Of a stretch of 64,000 nucleotides of DNA, positions 40,766-49,169 are shown piece after piece. Positions within the stretch are counted from its first letter, which is position 1; each line of letters starts with the position of its first letter. The notes under the pieces are model-generated. The model did no database searches, was not told the DNA's origin, and saw only the letters and a list, made by a program, of their open reading frames with translations. This stretch comes from Fidelibacterota bacterium. GTDB taxonomy: Bacteria; Fidelibacterota; Marinisomatia; SCGC-AAA003-L08; D37C17. The position numbers and the translations under genes are program-made. The DNA lies in NCBI GenBank assembly GCA_014381415.1, contig JACNLQ010000049.1, positions 1-64,000 of the forward strand, read 5' to 3'.

Positions 40766-43279
40766 ATGGCATCCGATTTACATAATTTGATCATAGTTGA
40801 ATCACCTTCAAAAGCGAAAACACTGAAACGATTTTTGGGAGATGAATACACCATTGAAGCGTCAGTGGGGCATATTCGCGACCTTCCCAAAAGTGACCTT
40901 GGAGTAGATGTAGATAATGGGTTTAAACCCACCTATGTGGCATCCAAAGATAAATCCAAAGTCATTACTCAGTTAAAAAAATTAATAAAAAATGCAGATA
41001 TACTATACTTAGCAACTGATCCAGACCGCGAAGGGGAGGCCATTGCTTGGCATCTGTTAGAGTTGTTGAAACCAACAATTCCGGTTAAGCGATTGGCATT
41101 TCATGAAATAACTAAAACAGCTATTCAGGAATCCTTTGACCACACCCGTGAAATTGACCAATCTTTAGTTAGCGCTCAGGAAGCCCGGCGTATTTTAGAT
41201 AGACTTTGGGGCTATTTGGTATCAAAAAAGTTATGGTTTAATGTTAAGGGGGGTTTGTCGGCGGGCAGGGTTCAGTCTCCAGCAGTTAAAATAGTAGTTG
41301 ATAGAGAAAAGGAGCGATCCAGATTTATTGAAGGTGAATATTGGAGTATAACCGCTGAGTTTGATGCACATGGGGAATCTTTTGAATCAAAACTAAAAGA
41401 ATTAGATAATCAAAAAATTGCGATTGGTAAGGATTTTGACAAAGAAACAGGCTCCCTAATAAAATCAGGACCATTGGTTTTAAATAAAAGTAAAGCGGAA
41501 GAATTAATTGAATCTTTTACAAAGGCAAGCTGGAAAGTAAGCAGGGTAGTACAAAAGCCAACTACTCAAAATCCTTACCCTCCATTTATTACCTCTACCC
41601 TTCAGCAAGAGGGCATACGTAAACTTAGGATGTCATCTCAACAAGTGATGCGTAATGCCCAAAAACTGTATGAAGAGGGGTATATCACTTATATGCGTAC
41701 AGATTCCATCAGCCTTTCTAATGAAGCACTTACAGCCTCCCGTAAAGCCATTGAAAAATTATATGGTAAAGAGTATGTCCCAGATAAACCCAGAGCATTT
41801 AAGAGTAAAGTTAAAAATGCACAAGAGGCTCATGAAGCAATCCGTCCGGCAGGTTCCACATTTAAAAATCCTAAAGATGTGCAGGGAAAATTGGATGGAC
41901 AAGAGTGGAAACTCTATGATCTAATTTGGAAACGAACACTTGCCAGTCAAATGAAATCAGCAAAATTGCTGAAAACTACCGTAGAAATAACAGATGAAAA
42001 CGCATTATTTAATGCCAATGGTAAAGTGATTGAATTTCCGGGATTTCTAAAGGTGTATGTAGAAGATATTGATGATCCCAGCAAGGAAAAAGATGATAAA
42101 GAATCCATTTTACCTCCTATGAAAGAGGGCGAATCTGTAAATGGAAAAGAATTTATCCCCAACCAACATTTTACCAAACCATCCCCACGATTTACGGAGG
42201 CTTCATTGGTAAAAGAGCTGGAAACTTTGGGTATTGGCAGACCTTCAACTTTTGCAGCAATTATGAGTAATATTCAAAACAGAGGCTATGTTCATAAGGT
42301 TAGCGGAGCTCTTATTCCAACTTTTACCGCCTATGCGGTGGTTCAATTTTTAGAAAGCAATTTCAAAGATATGGTTAACCTACAATTTACTGCCAATTTA
42401 GAAAACACATTAGATGCAATATCCCGAAATGAAATGCAGTCTAAAGATTTTCTCACCAAATTCTATAAAGGAGAGAATGGAACGGCGGGATTGGAATCCT
42501 TATTAGAAAATGAAGTGGATAAGGATAAATCTCGTACTATTATGGAATTGACAGATGATGCCGGCAAAACAATTACCGTAAAAATCGGGCGATATGGAGT
42601 TTATATTCAAGATGGAGAAACCAACACAACTCTACCGGATGAATCTATTCCCAGCGAATTAAGTTTTGCCAGTGCGTTAGAAAGTTTGAAGAAAAAAGCT
42701 GAAGGTCCAAAGGAAATATGCACTCATCCAGAATCTGGCGACACTGTTTTATTAAAAGATGGACGGTTTGGACCCTATATTCAAATGGGTGACAAAATGA
42801 AATCTCTATTACCAGGAATGACCATGGAAGAAGTAACCTCAGATATAGCGATTAAACTAATTAATTTGCCCCTAGATTTAGGTAAACATCCGGAAAGCGG
42901 GGATGTAGTGAAATCTGATATTGGCAGATATGGACCCTATATTCGTTGTGGAAAAACCACCCGTAGTGTAACGGCACCAGACAGCATTTTAGATTTAAGC
43001 TTAGAAAGGGCAGTTGAAATTTTGGCAACCGATAAAGCAAAATCAGGAACCAGAGTTATTAAAGAATTGGGTGTTGATCCAAAATCTAAAACCAATATCG
43101 AAGTTAAAGATGGTCGATATGGTGCGTATGTTACCGATGGAAAAATTAATGCTACCCTACCGAAAAGTATAGAACCCACTACATTAACGCTTGAAACAGC
43201 TATTCAACTTATTGCCGATAAAAAGGCAAAAGGTCCAACAAAAAAACGAAAATTTAAAAAAAGAAAAGCTTCTGCATAA
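40766..43279 (+). CDS. topA: DNA topoisomerase I
   Basis: Type IA topoisomerase that relaxes negative supercoils, 837 residues from the ATG at 40766 (an upstream in-frame TTG is not supported by homology). The Toprim domain has LIIVESPSKAKTL and ATDPDREGEAIAWH. The active-site tyrosine lies in EGYITYMRTDS, near residue 309. ETLGIGRPSTFAAIM follows. The C-terminus lacks Cys4 zinc fingers. Instead it has several repeats of the GRYGPYIQxG type and a basic Lys/Arg tail, as in many non-proteobacterial enzymes. Confidence 0.96.
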   Translation: MASDLHNLIIVESPSKAKTLKRFLGDEYTIEASVGHIRDLPKSDLGVDVDNGFKPTYVASKDKSKVITQLKKLIKNADILYLATDPDREGEAIAWHLLELLKPTIPVKRLAFHEITKTAIQESFDHTREIDQSLVSAQEARRILDRLWGYLVSKKLWFNVKGGLSAGRVQSPAVKIVVDREKERSRFIEGEYWSITAEFDAHGESFESKLKELDNQKIAIGKDFDKETGSLIKSGPLVLNKSKAEELIESFTKASWKVSRVVQKPTTQNPYPPFITSTLQQEGIRKLRMSSQQVMRNAQKLYEEGYITYMRTDSISLSNEALTASRKAIEKLYGKEYVPDKPRAFKSKVKNAQEAHEAIRPAGSTFKNPKDVQGKLDGQEWKLYDLIWKRTLASQMKSAKLLKTTVEITDENALFNANGKVIEFPGFLKVYVEDIDDPSKEKDDKESILPPMKEGESVNGKEFIPNQHFTKPSPRFTEASLVKELETLGIGRPSTFAAIMSNIQNRGYVHKVSGALIPTFTAYAVVQFLESNFKDMVNLQFTANLENTLDAISRNEMQSKDFLTKFYKGENGTAGLESLLENEVDKDKSRTIMELTDDAGKTITVKIGRYGVYIQDGETNTTLPDESIPSELSFASALESLKKKAEGPKEICTHPESGDTVLLKDGRFGPYIQMGDKMKSLLPGMTMEEVTSDIAIKLINLPLDLGKHPESGDVVKSDIGRYGPYIRCGKTTRSVTAPDSILDLSLERAVEILATDKAKSGTRVIKELGVDPKSKTNIEVKDGRYGAYVTDGKINATLPKSIEPTTLTLETAIQLIADKKAKGPTKKRKFKKRKASA

Positions 43280-43532
43280 TAACTCCACAAGCTATTGGTG
43301 TCCACATGAAAAATAAATTAACAGGGTGAAAATTTACCCAATCCTTTAGGGGGGATAAAAAAACAATTCCAATACAGGCTTTAACTCAAAGGAAAGGTCA
43401 CATAATTACTTAATATAATATGGGTTTTATAAATTATAGGGCTAAAGCACAGATTCTTTTTAGTTGAACACCCCGATTTAATAGTCGAGCAAGGGTAAAG
43501 GTTTAATATGCAAAATATGTTTAAGGATTTAA

Positions 43533-45179
43533 ATGGCTGAAAACAATTCTAATACTTTAATGGAAAAAGTAATCTCTCTATCTAAACAAAGGGGATTTGT
43601 ATTCCAAAGCAGTGAAATTTACGGTGGATTAAAATCGGCTTATGATTATGGTCCGCTTGGTGTGGAGCTAAAGCGCAACATTATGAATGAATGGTGGCGC
43701 TCCATGGTGCACGAGCGGGAGGATGTTATCGGCATTGATGCCTCCATTATTATGCATACCAAAGTTTGGCATGCTTCCGGACATTTGGCAGGATTTTCTG
43801 ACCCCTTAGTTGATTGCCTTATCAGTAAGGAACGGTTTCGGGCAGATAAAGCACCACGCCCAACACCCGGCGATGAACTCCCCATTGAATGTGCCGACAA
43901 GGGACAGGCAAAAGCCTATTTAGCAGCAATTCAAAAACGGTTCAATATAGAATTGAAACGAAATGGAAAAACCTTGTATGGTATGAAAGTAATTGATGAA
44001 AATACCATGGGATTTTTTCCCAATGGAGGGAATAAACCGGCTGAAACTTTTCCATATCGCGGCTATGTGAGCCCCACTTTTGGGAGCCCCTTTCTCAGTG
44101 ATGAACGGCAGTTTAATTTGATGTTCCGCAGCCAGATTGGCCCCATTGATGTATTGGGTGATATAACTGCTTATGTTGAAAAGAACAAAGAATTAGACGG
44201 AAAAGAACTTCGGACAGGCATTGAAGAAATCGTTAAAAAATCAGCAGTGTATCTTCGGCCAGAGACCGCTCAAGCCATGTTTGTGCAGTTTCTCAACTGT
44301 CAACAGTCCATGAGCATGAAAGTACCATTTGGCATTGCACAAATGGGAAAGAGTTTCCGTAATGAGGTTACGGTAGAGCATTTTATATTTCGATCTTGCG
44401 AGTTTGAGCAAATGGAAATGGAATTTTTTGTGGAACCGGGCAGTCAAAAAGAATGGTTGGACTACTGGCGTGACCGCCGAATGGAATGGTGGCAGAATTT
44501 AGCAAATGACCCCAAAAAATTTAGATACCGTGCTCATGAAACAGATGAGCTGGCTCACTATGCTGATGCCTGTTACGATATTGAATATGAATACCCTTGG
44601 GGATTCGATGAACTAGAAGGAGTAGCAAGTCGAACCGATTATGATTTAAAAAAACATGCTGAACATTCCGGAACTAAGTTGAGTTATTTTGATCAGCAAA
44701 AGCAAGACCCTGAAACTGGTAAGAACGGATGGCGCTATACACCATTCGTAATTGAGCCAGCAGCCGGTGTAACCCGGGGACTCTTGGTGTATCTATTGGA
44801 TGCTTACCATGAAGAAACCGTTCCCAATGCCGATGGTGAGGATAGCTCTCGGGTAGTAATGAAATTGCACCCTAGACTAGCCCCCATCAAAGTGGCAGTA
44901 CTGCCACTAGTGAAGAAAGAAGGCCTGCCGGAAATTGCCAGAGAAATGGTGAGCGGATTTTTCAAAGCAGGCATCAATGCCCGTTATGATGAGCAGCATT
45001 CCATTGGCAAACGTTACCGGCGACATGATGAAGCAGGGACTCCATATTGTATCACCATTGATGGACAAACCAATGAAGATGGAACGGTGACAATCCGCGA
45101 TAGAGATACCATGAAGCAGGAAAGAATTTCTAAAGATGAAGCGTTACAGGTAGTACAAAGCAGACTTATTGAATCGTAA
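43533..45179 (+). CDS. glyS: Glycine-tRNA ligase (single-chain, dimeric type)
   Basis: Class II synthetase of 548 residues that charges tRNA-Gly, of the eukaryote/archaea/Gram-positive single-chain type, not the tetrameric alpha2beta2 form. It has SSEIYGGLKSAYDYGPLG near the N-terminus, motif 2 around FRNEVTVEHFIFRSCEFEQM, motif 3 around FVIEPAAGVTRGLLVYL, and the C-terminal anticodon-binding domain with RYDEQHSIGKRYRRHDEAGT. The 253 bp before it contain no gene and no recognisable T-box. A hairpin terminator follows at 45254. Confidence 0.95.
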   Translation: MAENNSNTLMEKVISLSKQRGFVFQSSEIYGGLKSAYDYGPLGVELKRNIMNEWWRSMVHEREDVIGIDASIIMHTKVWHASGHLAGFSDPLVDCLISKERFRADKAPRPTPGDELPIECADKGQAKAYLAAIQKRFNIELKRNGKTLYGMKVIDENTMGFFPNGGNKPAETFPYRGYVSPTFGSPFLSDERQFNLMFRSQIGPIDVLGDITAYVEKNKELDGKELRTGIEEIVKKSAVYLRPETAQAMFVQFLNCQQSMSMKVPFGIAQMGKSFRNEVTVEHFIFRSCEFEQMEMEFFVEPGSQKEWLDYWRDRRMEWWQNLANDPKKFRYRAHETDELAHYADACYDIEYEYPWGFDELEGVASRTDYDLKKHAEHSGTKLSYFDQQKQDPETGKNGWRYTPFVIEPAAGVTRGLLVYLLDAYHEETVPNADGEDSSRVVMKLHPRLAPIKVAVLPLVKKEGLPEIAREMVSGFFKAGINARYDEQHSIGKRYRRHDEAGTPYCITIDGQTNEDGTVTIRDRDTMKQERISKDEALQVVQSRLIES

Positions 45180-45201
45180 AATATTGAGTGAATTAACCGT
45201 G

Positions 45202-45360
45202 TTAAATTCACATTGACCCAATTTAGGCAGTCCAAAAGGAAATATTTGGAGTTAATCGACTAAGTCGATTTTATTAGAGATTGGAATTTAATACATTCAA
45301 TTAATAGCTTGAGATAAATTCACACTGACAAAGTCAGCGTAGTCCAAATAAGAAATATTT
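45202..45360 (+). repeat. Imperfect direct repeat upstream of the Rieske gene
   Basis: Copy one (about 45203-45247) and copy two (about 45315-45360) both run from TAAATTCACA, through a short variable part with AGTCCAAA, to GAAATATTT. They are about 75 percent alike. Copy two directly precedes the ATG at 45361. This looks like duplication of a leader or promoter segment; function unknown. Confidence 0.5.
45254..45275 (+). terminator. Probable terminator after glyS
   Basis: AATCGACT and AGTCGATT form an 8-base inverted repeat (45254-45270) with a very short loop, followed by TTTATT. It lies 75 bp after the glyS stop. Confidence 0.5.
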
Positions 45361-46431
45361 ATGCCACCAAAAATTACCATAAACCCCAACATTGCCCAGG
45401 CTGAGACCCTTCCATCAGATTTTTATCTAAACGAGAATATTTTTAAGGAAAGTAAAGAAAATATATTTACCCCTTCCTGGCAATTTATTACCGATGTCCA
45501 CAGATTAGATAACACCAAAGTTTTTCCCTTTACCTTTCTAAAAGGCTTTATAGATGAACCTTTGGTTATTATAAACAAAGGTGAAAATATCAATTGCTAT
45601 TCCAATGTTTGTACCCATCGCTCCCATTTAGTAACCAATGAACCTTGTAAAGTGAATAAACTGCGCTGTCCCTATCATGGCAGAACCTATAATCTAGATG
45701 GTACATTTAATTCTACGCCCGGCTTTGAAAATGTTGAAAATTTTCCAACGGAAAAAGATAATTTGCAATCCATACCTACCTTACAATGGAAGCAATTTAT
45801 TTTTGCATCGCTTAATCCTAGTATTGATATAACACCGGTTCTGAATGATATTGAAATGCGGTTGCCCAACTTCCCTTTTGATGAGCTTACTTATGATGAA
45901 AATAACTCGGCGAGTTGGGAAATTGATGCCCATTGGGCGCTCTATTGTGAAAATTATTTAGAAGGCTTCCATGTACCTTTTGTACATCAAGGATTGGCAA
46001 AGGATATTGATGTGGGTACTTATGAAACTCAATTATTAGAAAATGGGGTACTGCAAATCGCGGAGGGTGAAAAAGAAATACCAATATTGAATGACCCCAA
46101 AACTCTTAACAGAAAAATCTACGGTTTGTATTATTGGATATTTCCCAATATTATGTTAAATTTTTATTCATGGGGATTATCTGTGAACATTATTGAACCC
46201 ATTTCAAAAGAAAAAACCAGAGTTCGCTTTTTGTCATTTTCAATAAACTCAATGTCGCAGCCCCAAGAAGGCGATGCAACATTAGAAAGGGTTGAATTAG
46301 AAGATCAGTCGGTAGTTCAAAGTGTTCAAAAAGGGATTAAATCAAGATATTATAAAAGAGGAAGATATTCACCCACACATGAAAAAGGGGTACATCATTT
46401 TCATGGTTTATTGGCAAAATATTTACCCTGA
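45361..46431 (+). CDS. Rieske non-heme iron oxygenase, alpha-subunit type
   Basis: A 356-residue protein. The Rieske [2Fe-2S] motif is visible as CYSNVCTHRSHLV then LRCPYHGRTYNLDG (CxH and CxxH ligands, about residues 80-110). The catalytic mononuclear iron site lies in YCENYLEGFHVPFVHQG (about residue 196), with two His and a nearby acidic residue. Such enzymes hydroxylate or demethylate aromatic or quaternary-amine substrates using O2 and a reductase partner; no reductase gene is adjacent. The substrate is unknown. It ends just before a strong bidirectional terminator. Confidence 0.88.
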   Translation: MPPKITINPNIAQAETLPSDFYLNENIFKESKENIFTPSWQFITDVHRLDNTKVFPFTFLKGFIDEPLVIINKGENINCYSNVCTHRSHLVTNEPCKVNKLRCPYHGRTYNLDGTFNSTPGFENVENFPTEKDNLQSIPTLQWKQFIFASLNPSIDITPVLNDIEMRLPNFPFDELTYDENNSASWEIDAHWALYCENYLEGFHVPFVHQGLAKDIDVGTYETQLLENGVLQIAEGEKEIPILNDPKTLNRKIYGLYYWIFPNIMLNFYSWGLSVNIIEPISKEKTRVRFLSFSINSMSQPQEGDATLERVELEDQSVVQSVQKGIKSRYYKRGRYSPTHEKGVHHFHGLLAKYLP

Positions 46432-46439
46432 CTAAGATA

Positions 46440-46489
46440 AAAGGATGACATCTTTATCCCGGGTTATAAATGGAAAGATGTCATCCTTT
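46440..46489. terminator. Strong bidirectional terminator
   Basis: AAAGGATGACATCTTT (46440-46455) and AAAGATGTCATCCTTT (46474-46489) are perfect 16-base complementary arms with an 18-base loop. It lies between the Rieske gene and the convergent Bcp gene and includes the Bcp stop codon. It should terminate both transcripts. Confidence 0.85.
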
Positions 46490-46939
46490 AAAATCGTTTA
46501 AAATATCTTTAGCATGGGATTTCACGGACACTTTTTCATACACTTTTTCCACAATACCCTTTTCATCTATAATGATGGTTGCACGGGAAATTCCCATATA
46601 TTCTCTACCCATGAATTTCTTTTTCCCCCAAACACCGTAGGCTTTCAGCATATCCCTGCTTTCATCACTTAAGAGCAGATATGAAAAACCATGTTTATCC
46701 GCAAATTTTTTCTGTTTAGTTGGGGGGTCTGCAGAACAGCCGAGAATCTGAATGTTCTGGTCTTCATAATTTTGGAATTCATCCCGGAATCCCTTGCCTT
46801 CTACTGTTCAGCCGGGAGTACTGGCTTTTGGATAAAACCAAAGAACCACCTTTTTTCCTGTAAAATCTGATAATGACACTGAATTGTTATCAGCGTCTAA
46901 TAAAGTAAAATCTGGTGCTTTGTCCCCAACTTTTATCAT
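46481..46939 (-). CDS. bcp: Bcp-type peroxiredoxin, selenocysteine-containing (UGA at codon 44)
   Basis: Thiol (here selenol) peroxidase of the AhpC/TSA superfamily, 152 residues when the in-frame TGA at 46808-46810 is read as selenocysteine. The frame continues cleanly for over 100 codons after it. The context LWFYPKASTPG-U-TVEGKG aligns the TGA exactly with the peroxidatic Cys of Bcp (TPGCT). Upstream is VGDKAPDFTLLDAD; downstream are FRDEF and a conserved Thr/Arg region with ISRATIIID. The resolving Cys five residues later is Lys; Cys68 is the only cysteine. A hairpin that fits a bacterial SECIS follows the UGA. The start is the ATG at 46939. Confidence 0.92.
46774..46793 (-). promoter_or_regulatory. 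Candidate bacterial SECIS element in bcp
   Basis: Beginning 14 nt after the UGA, the mRNA reads GGGAUUC, CGGGAU, GAAUUCC: a 7-bp stem (one G-U pair) with a six-base loop and G at the second loop position. The UGA-to-loop distance is 21 nt. This matches the general form of bacterial SECIS hairpins bound by SelB. It lies inside the coding sequence, as expected. Confidence 0.65.
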
Positions 46940-47024
46940 TCTGCTCTCCGTAATTATTATAGTTTAGAATTACTTTTCACAATATTGAATGGTTTAAATT
47001 ACCACCCATTATTGATGAGGAAAA

Positions 47025-47276
47025 ATGATTAAAATATATTCTACAAACTGGTGAGGGTCCTGTATAGCAGCAAAAAAGATGCTGGATGACATGGGCTTGT
47101 CATATGAAGAAATAAACATAGAAGAAAAAGGGATTAGCAGAGAAGAACTGGTAAAAATAACGGGTGGTTATTCTGTGCCTCAAATAGCTATAAATGATAC
47201 TAACATCGGCGGGTTTGATAAGCTGTTACAATTGAATCAATCCGGAAAGTTGAAAGAATTACTTGCCAATAGCTGA
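47025..47276 (+). CDS. Glutaredoxin-like protein, selenocysteine-containing (UGA at codon 10)
   Basis: An 83-residue glutaredoxin-fold protein. The start ATG at 47025 has GAGG 5-8 nt upstream. The frame reads MIKIYSTNW, TGA (47052-47054), then GSCIAAKKM. The TGA takes the place of the first Cys of the CxxC active site, giving Sec-Gly-Ser-Cys. The rest is standard for glutaredoxins: YEEINIEE, GGYSVPQIAIN with the cis-Pro, and IGGFDKLLQLNQSGKL. A weak hairpin is present just after the UGA (about 47061-47090), with AGCA/UGCU around a G-first loop. It overlaps the next gene by 14 nt. Its start faces the Sec-peroxiredoxin gene across 85 bp. Confidence 0.88.
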
Positions 47277-47913
47277 ATTAAAAAATGAGCAATTGCTGGA
47301 ATATTGTAAAGATCGATCCAGTACGGACTCGGGATTACTTATAGAATTAGAAAAATATACCTGGGAAAATGAAGATGTACCCCAAATGATTTGTGGGCAG
47401 CTGGTTGGAAATTTTCTTCAGTCTGTAATAAAATTATCTCAAGCGAAACGGATAGTGGAAGTGGGTACTTTTACCGGCTACAGCGCTTTAAAAATGGCGG
47501 AAGCATTACCCGATGATGGGGAAATTCACACATTAGAACTCATGGAAAAGCATGCTAATACAGCCCAATCATTTTTTGATCGATCAAAAAATGGAAGCAA
47601 AATTACTATTCATAGGGGGCCAGCTTTAGCCAGTTTAGAGCAGTTGAAATCCACCAGTTTTGATATGGCATTTATTGATGCAGATAAAACCAATTACTTA
47701 GAGTATTATAAACGTTGTCTCACTTTGATGCGAAATGGTGGGGCAATTGTATTAGATAATATGCTCTGGGGCGGGGATGTATTAGAGCCCCAGGATGATG
47801 ATGCTAAAGCGCTGAGAAAAACCGGAGAATTTATTCAAAATGATGAGCGGGTGTTTAATACTTTGTTGCCGATTCGGGATGGGTTGATGTTCTGCATTAA
47901 AAATGAAAGATAA
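47263..47913 (+). CDS. Class I SAM-dependent O-methyltransferase (caffeoyl-CoA OMT-like)
   Basis: A 216-residue methyltransferase of the bacterial O-methyltransferase 3 family. The SAM-binding motif I is IVEVGTFTGYSALKMAEAL (about residue 64). Asp-containing FIDADKTNYLEYY and VLDNMLWGGDV supply metal and substrate residues. The start is a TTG at 47263 that overlaps the end of the glutaredoxin gene by 14 nt, so the two are likely translationally coupled. Its end overlaps coaBC by 11 nt. The natural substrate is unknown. Confidence 0.88.
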   Translation: MPIAELKNEQLLEYCKDRSSTDSGLLIELEKYTWENEDVPQMICGQLVGNFLQSVIKLSQAKRIVEVGTFTGYSALKMAEALPDDGEIHTLELMEKHANTAQSFFDRSKNGSKITIHRGPALASLEQLKSTSFDMAFIDADKTNYLEYYKRCLTLMRNGGAIVLDNMLWGGDVLEPQDDDAKALRKTGEFIQNDERVFNTLLPIRDGLMFCIKNER

Positions 47914-49084
47914 AAACATACTCATAATAGTAACAGGGTCGATAGCAGCCTATAAGGCTTGCGAAGTAGTTCGTCTGCTCCGGAAGGAGGGTGCTAATAT
48001 ACAAGTGATGATGAGCAAATCAGCATTGGAATTTGTTGGCAGGGCAACCTTTGCCGCTCTCACCGATCATGAAGTTATTACAGAAATGTTTCCAAACACT
48101 CCCAAAGCAGGACTAGAACATATCGAAATGGCAATAAAACTGGATGCCATTGTGGTGGTACCTGCTACGGCGAATACTATTTGTAAGGCGGCTAATGGAG
48201 TGGCAGACGATGTGGTGAGTACCACCCTCTCTGTTTGTGAACAGCCTGCTTTATTTGCCCCAGCAATGAATTTTAGAATGTGGCAAAACCCAGCCACAAT
48301 GGATGCAGTAGATAAACTGAGAAAAAACGGTAGTTTAGTTTTAGATCCTGAAGAAGGGCAGCTTGCCAGCCTACATGAGGGCGAAGGAAGACTTCCTGAT
48401 GTTAGTGTGATTATGAATGGAATCCGTACTTTATTTGAGTTACCCTTGCCTTTAGTGGGAAAGAAAGTATTGGTTACTGCAGGACCAACCCGGGAGGCCA
48501 TTGACCCCGTGCGTTTTATTTCAAATCGTTCCAGTGGAAAAATGGGCTATGCTTTGGCAAAAGCTACTAGGGATTTGGGTGCAGAGGTTAAACTTGTTTC
48601 AGGACCTGTATCCCTTCCCCCCCTCCCTGAAGCTGAAATGATCTACGTAGAAACAGCAAAAGAAATGGCGGATTCAGTACAATCCAATTGTATAGATGTC
48701 GACTATTTATTTATGGTTGCAGCAGTTGCAGATTATTCCCCAATTAATCCCTCTGATAAAAAGATAAAACGAAATAGTGAAAATGAATCTATCGAGCTCA
48801 AACCGGCGTTGGATATACTAAAATCCATTAAGGGAAAAACAAAGGGAAAAGTGATCGCTTTTGCATTGGAAACCCATGATGGAGAATCTGAAGCACAGAG
48901 AAAATTAAGTGAAAAAGGGGTAGATTATATTGTCCTCAATTATGCCAATGAAAAAGGTGCTGGCTTTGAATCTTCTACTAATCGTGTAACAATTTTCAGC
49001 AAATCTGGAAATCAACTTGAATTAAAAAAAGACCGAAAAGATAGAATAGCTCAGAAAATTATTGAGCATGTCCTGAATAATTAA
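47903..49084 (+). CDS. coaBC: Bifunctional phosphopantothenoylcysteine decarboxylase / phosphopantothenate-cysteine ligase
   Basis: Two steps of coenzyme A synthesis in one 393-residue protein. The N-terminal FMN-dependent decarboxylase part (CoaC) has ILIIVTGSIAAYKACEVV and PAMNFRMWQNPAT. The C-terminal synthetase (CoaB) starts near residue 190 with VLVTAGPTREAIDPVRFISN and SSGKMGYALAKA, and contains VAAVADYSP and KLSEKGVDYIVLN. It overlaps the O-methyltransferase gene by 11 nt. Confidence 0.95.
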   Translation: MKDKNILIIVTGSIAAYKACEVVRLLRKEGANIQVMMSKSALEFVGRATFAALTDHEVITEMFPNTPKAGLEHIEMAIKLDAIVVVPATANTICKAANGVADDVVSTTLSVCEQPALFAPAMNFRMWQNPATMDAVDKLRKNGSLVLDPEEGQLASLHEGEGRLPDVSVIMNGIRTLFELPLPLVGKKVLVTAGPTREAIDPVRFISNRSSGKMGYALAKATRDLGAEVKLVSGPVSLPPLPEAEMIYVETAKEMADSVQSNCIDVDYLFMVAAVADYSPINPSDKKIKRNSENESIELKPALDILKSIKGKTKGKVIAFALETHDGESEAQRKLSEKGVDYIVLNYANEKGAGFESSTNRVTIFSKSGNQLELKKDRKDRIAQKIIEHVLNN

Positions 49085-49169
49085 CACCTGAAAATCAAAA
49101 ATAAATCCATAAATTAATTCAATACTAACCACCAGGGTTTAAAATTTTGTAAATTACAGGCTAGGCATT

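Noticed and set aside
43280..43532. T-box or other riboswitch before glyS
   Set aside because: No T-box sequence or specifier-loop layout seen; the spacer shows only a short GGGT/ACCC inverted repeat and AT-rich DNA.
46481..46939. Frameshift or nonsense pseudogene explanation for the Bcp gene
   Set aside because: Only one stop interrupts it, it is TGA, it lies exactly at the catalytic Cys, all other conserved positions are intact, a hairpin follows, and a neighbouring redox gene shows the same pattern.
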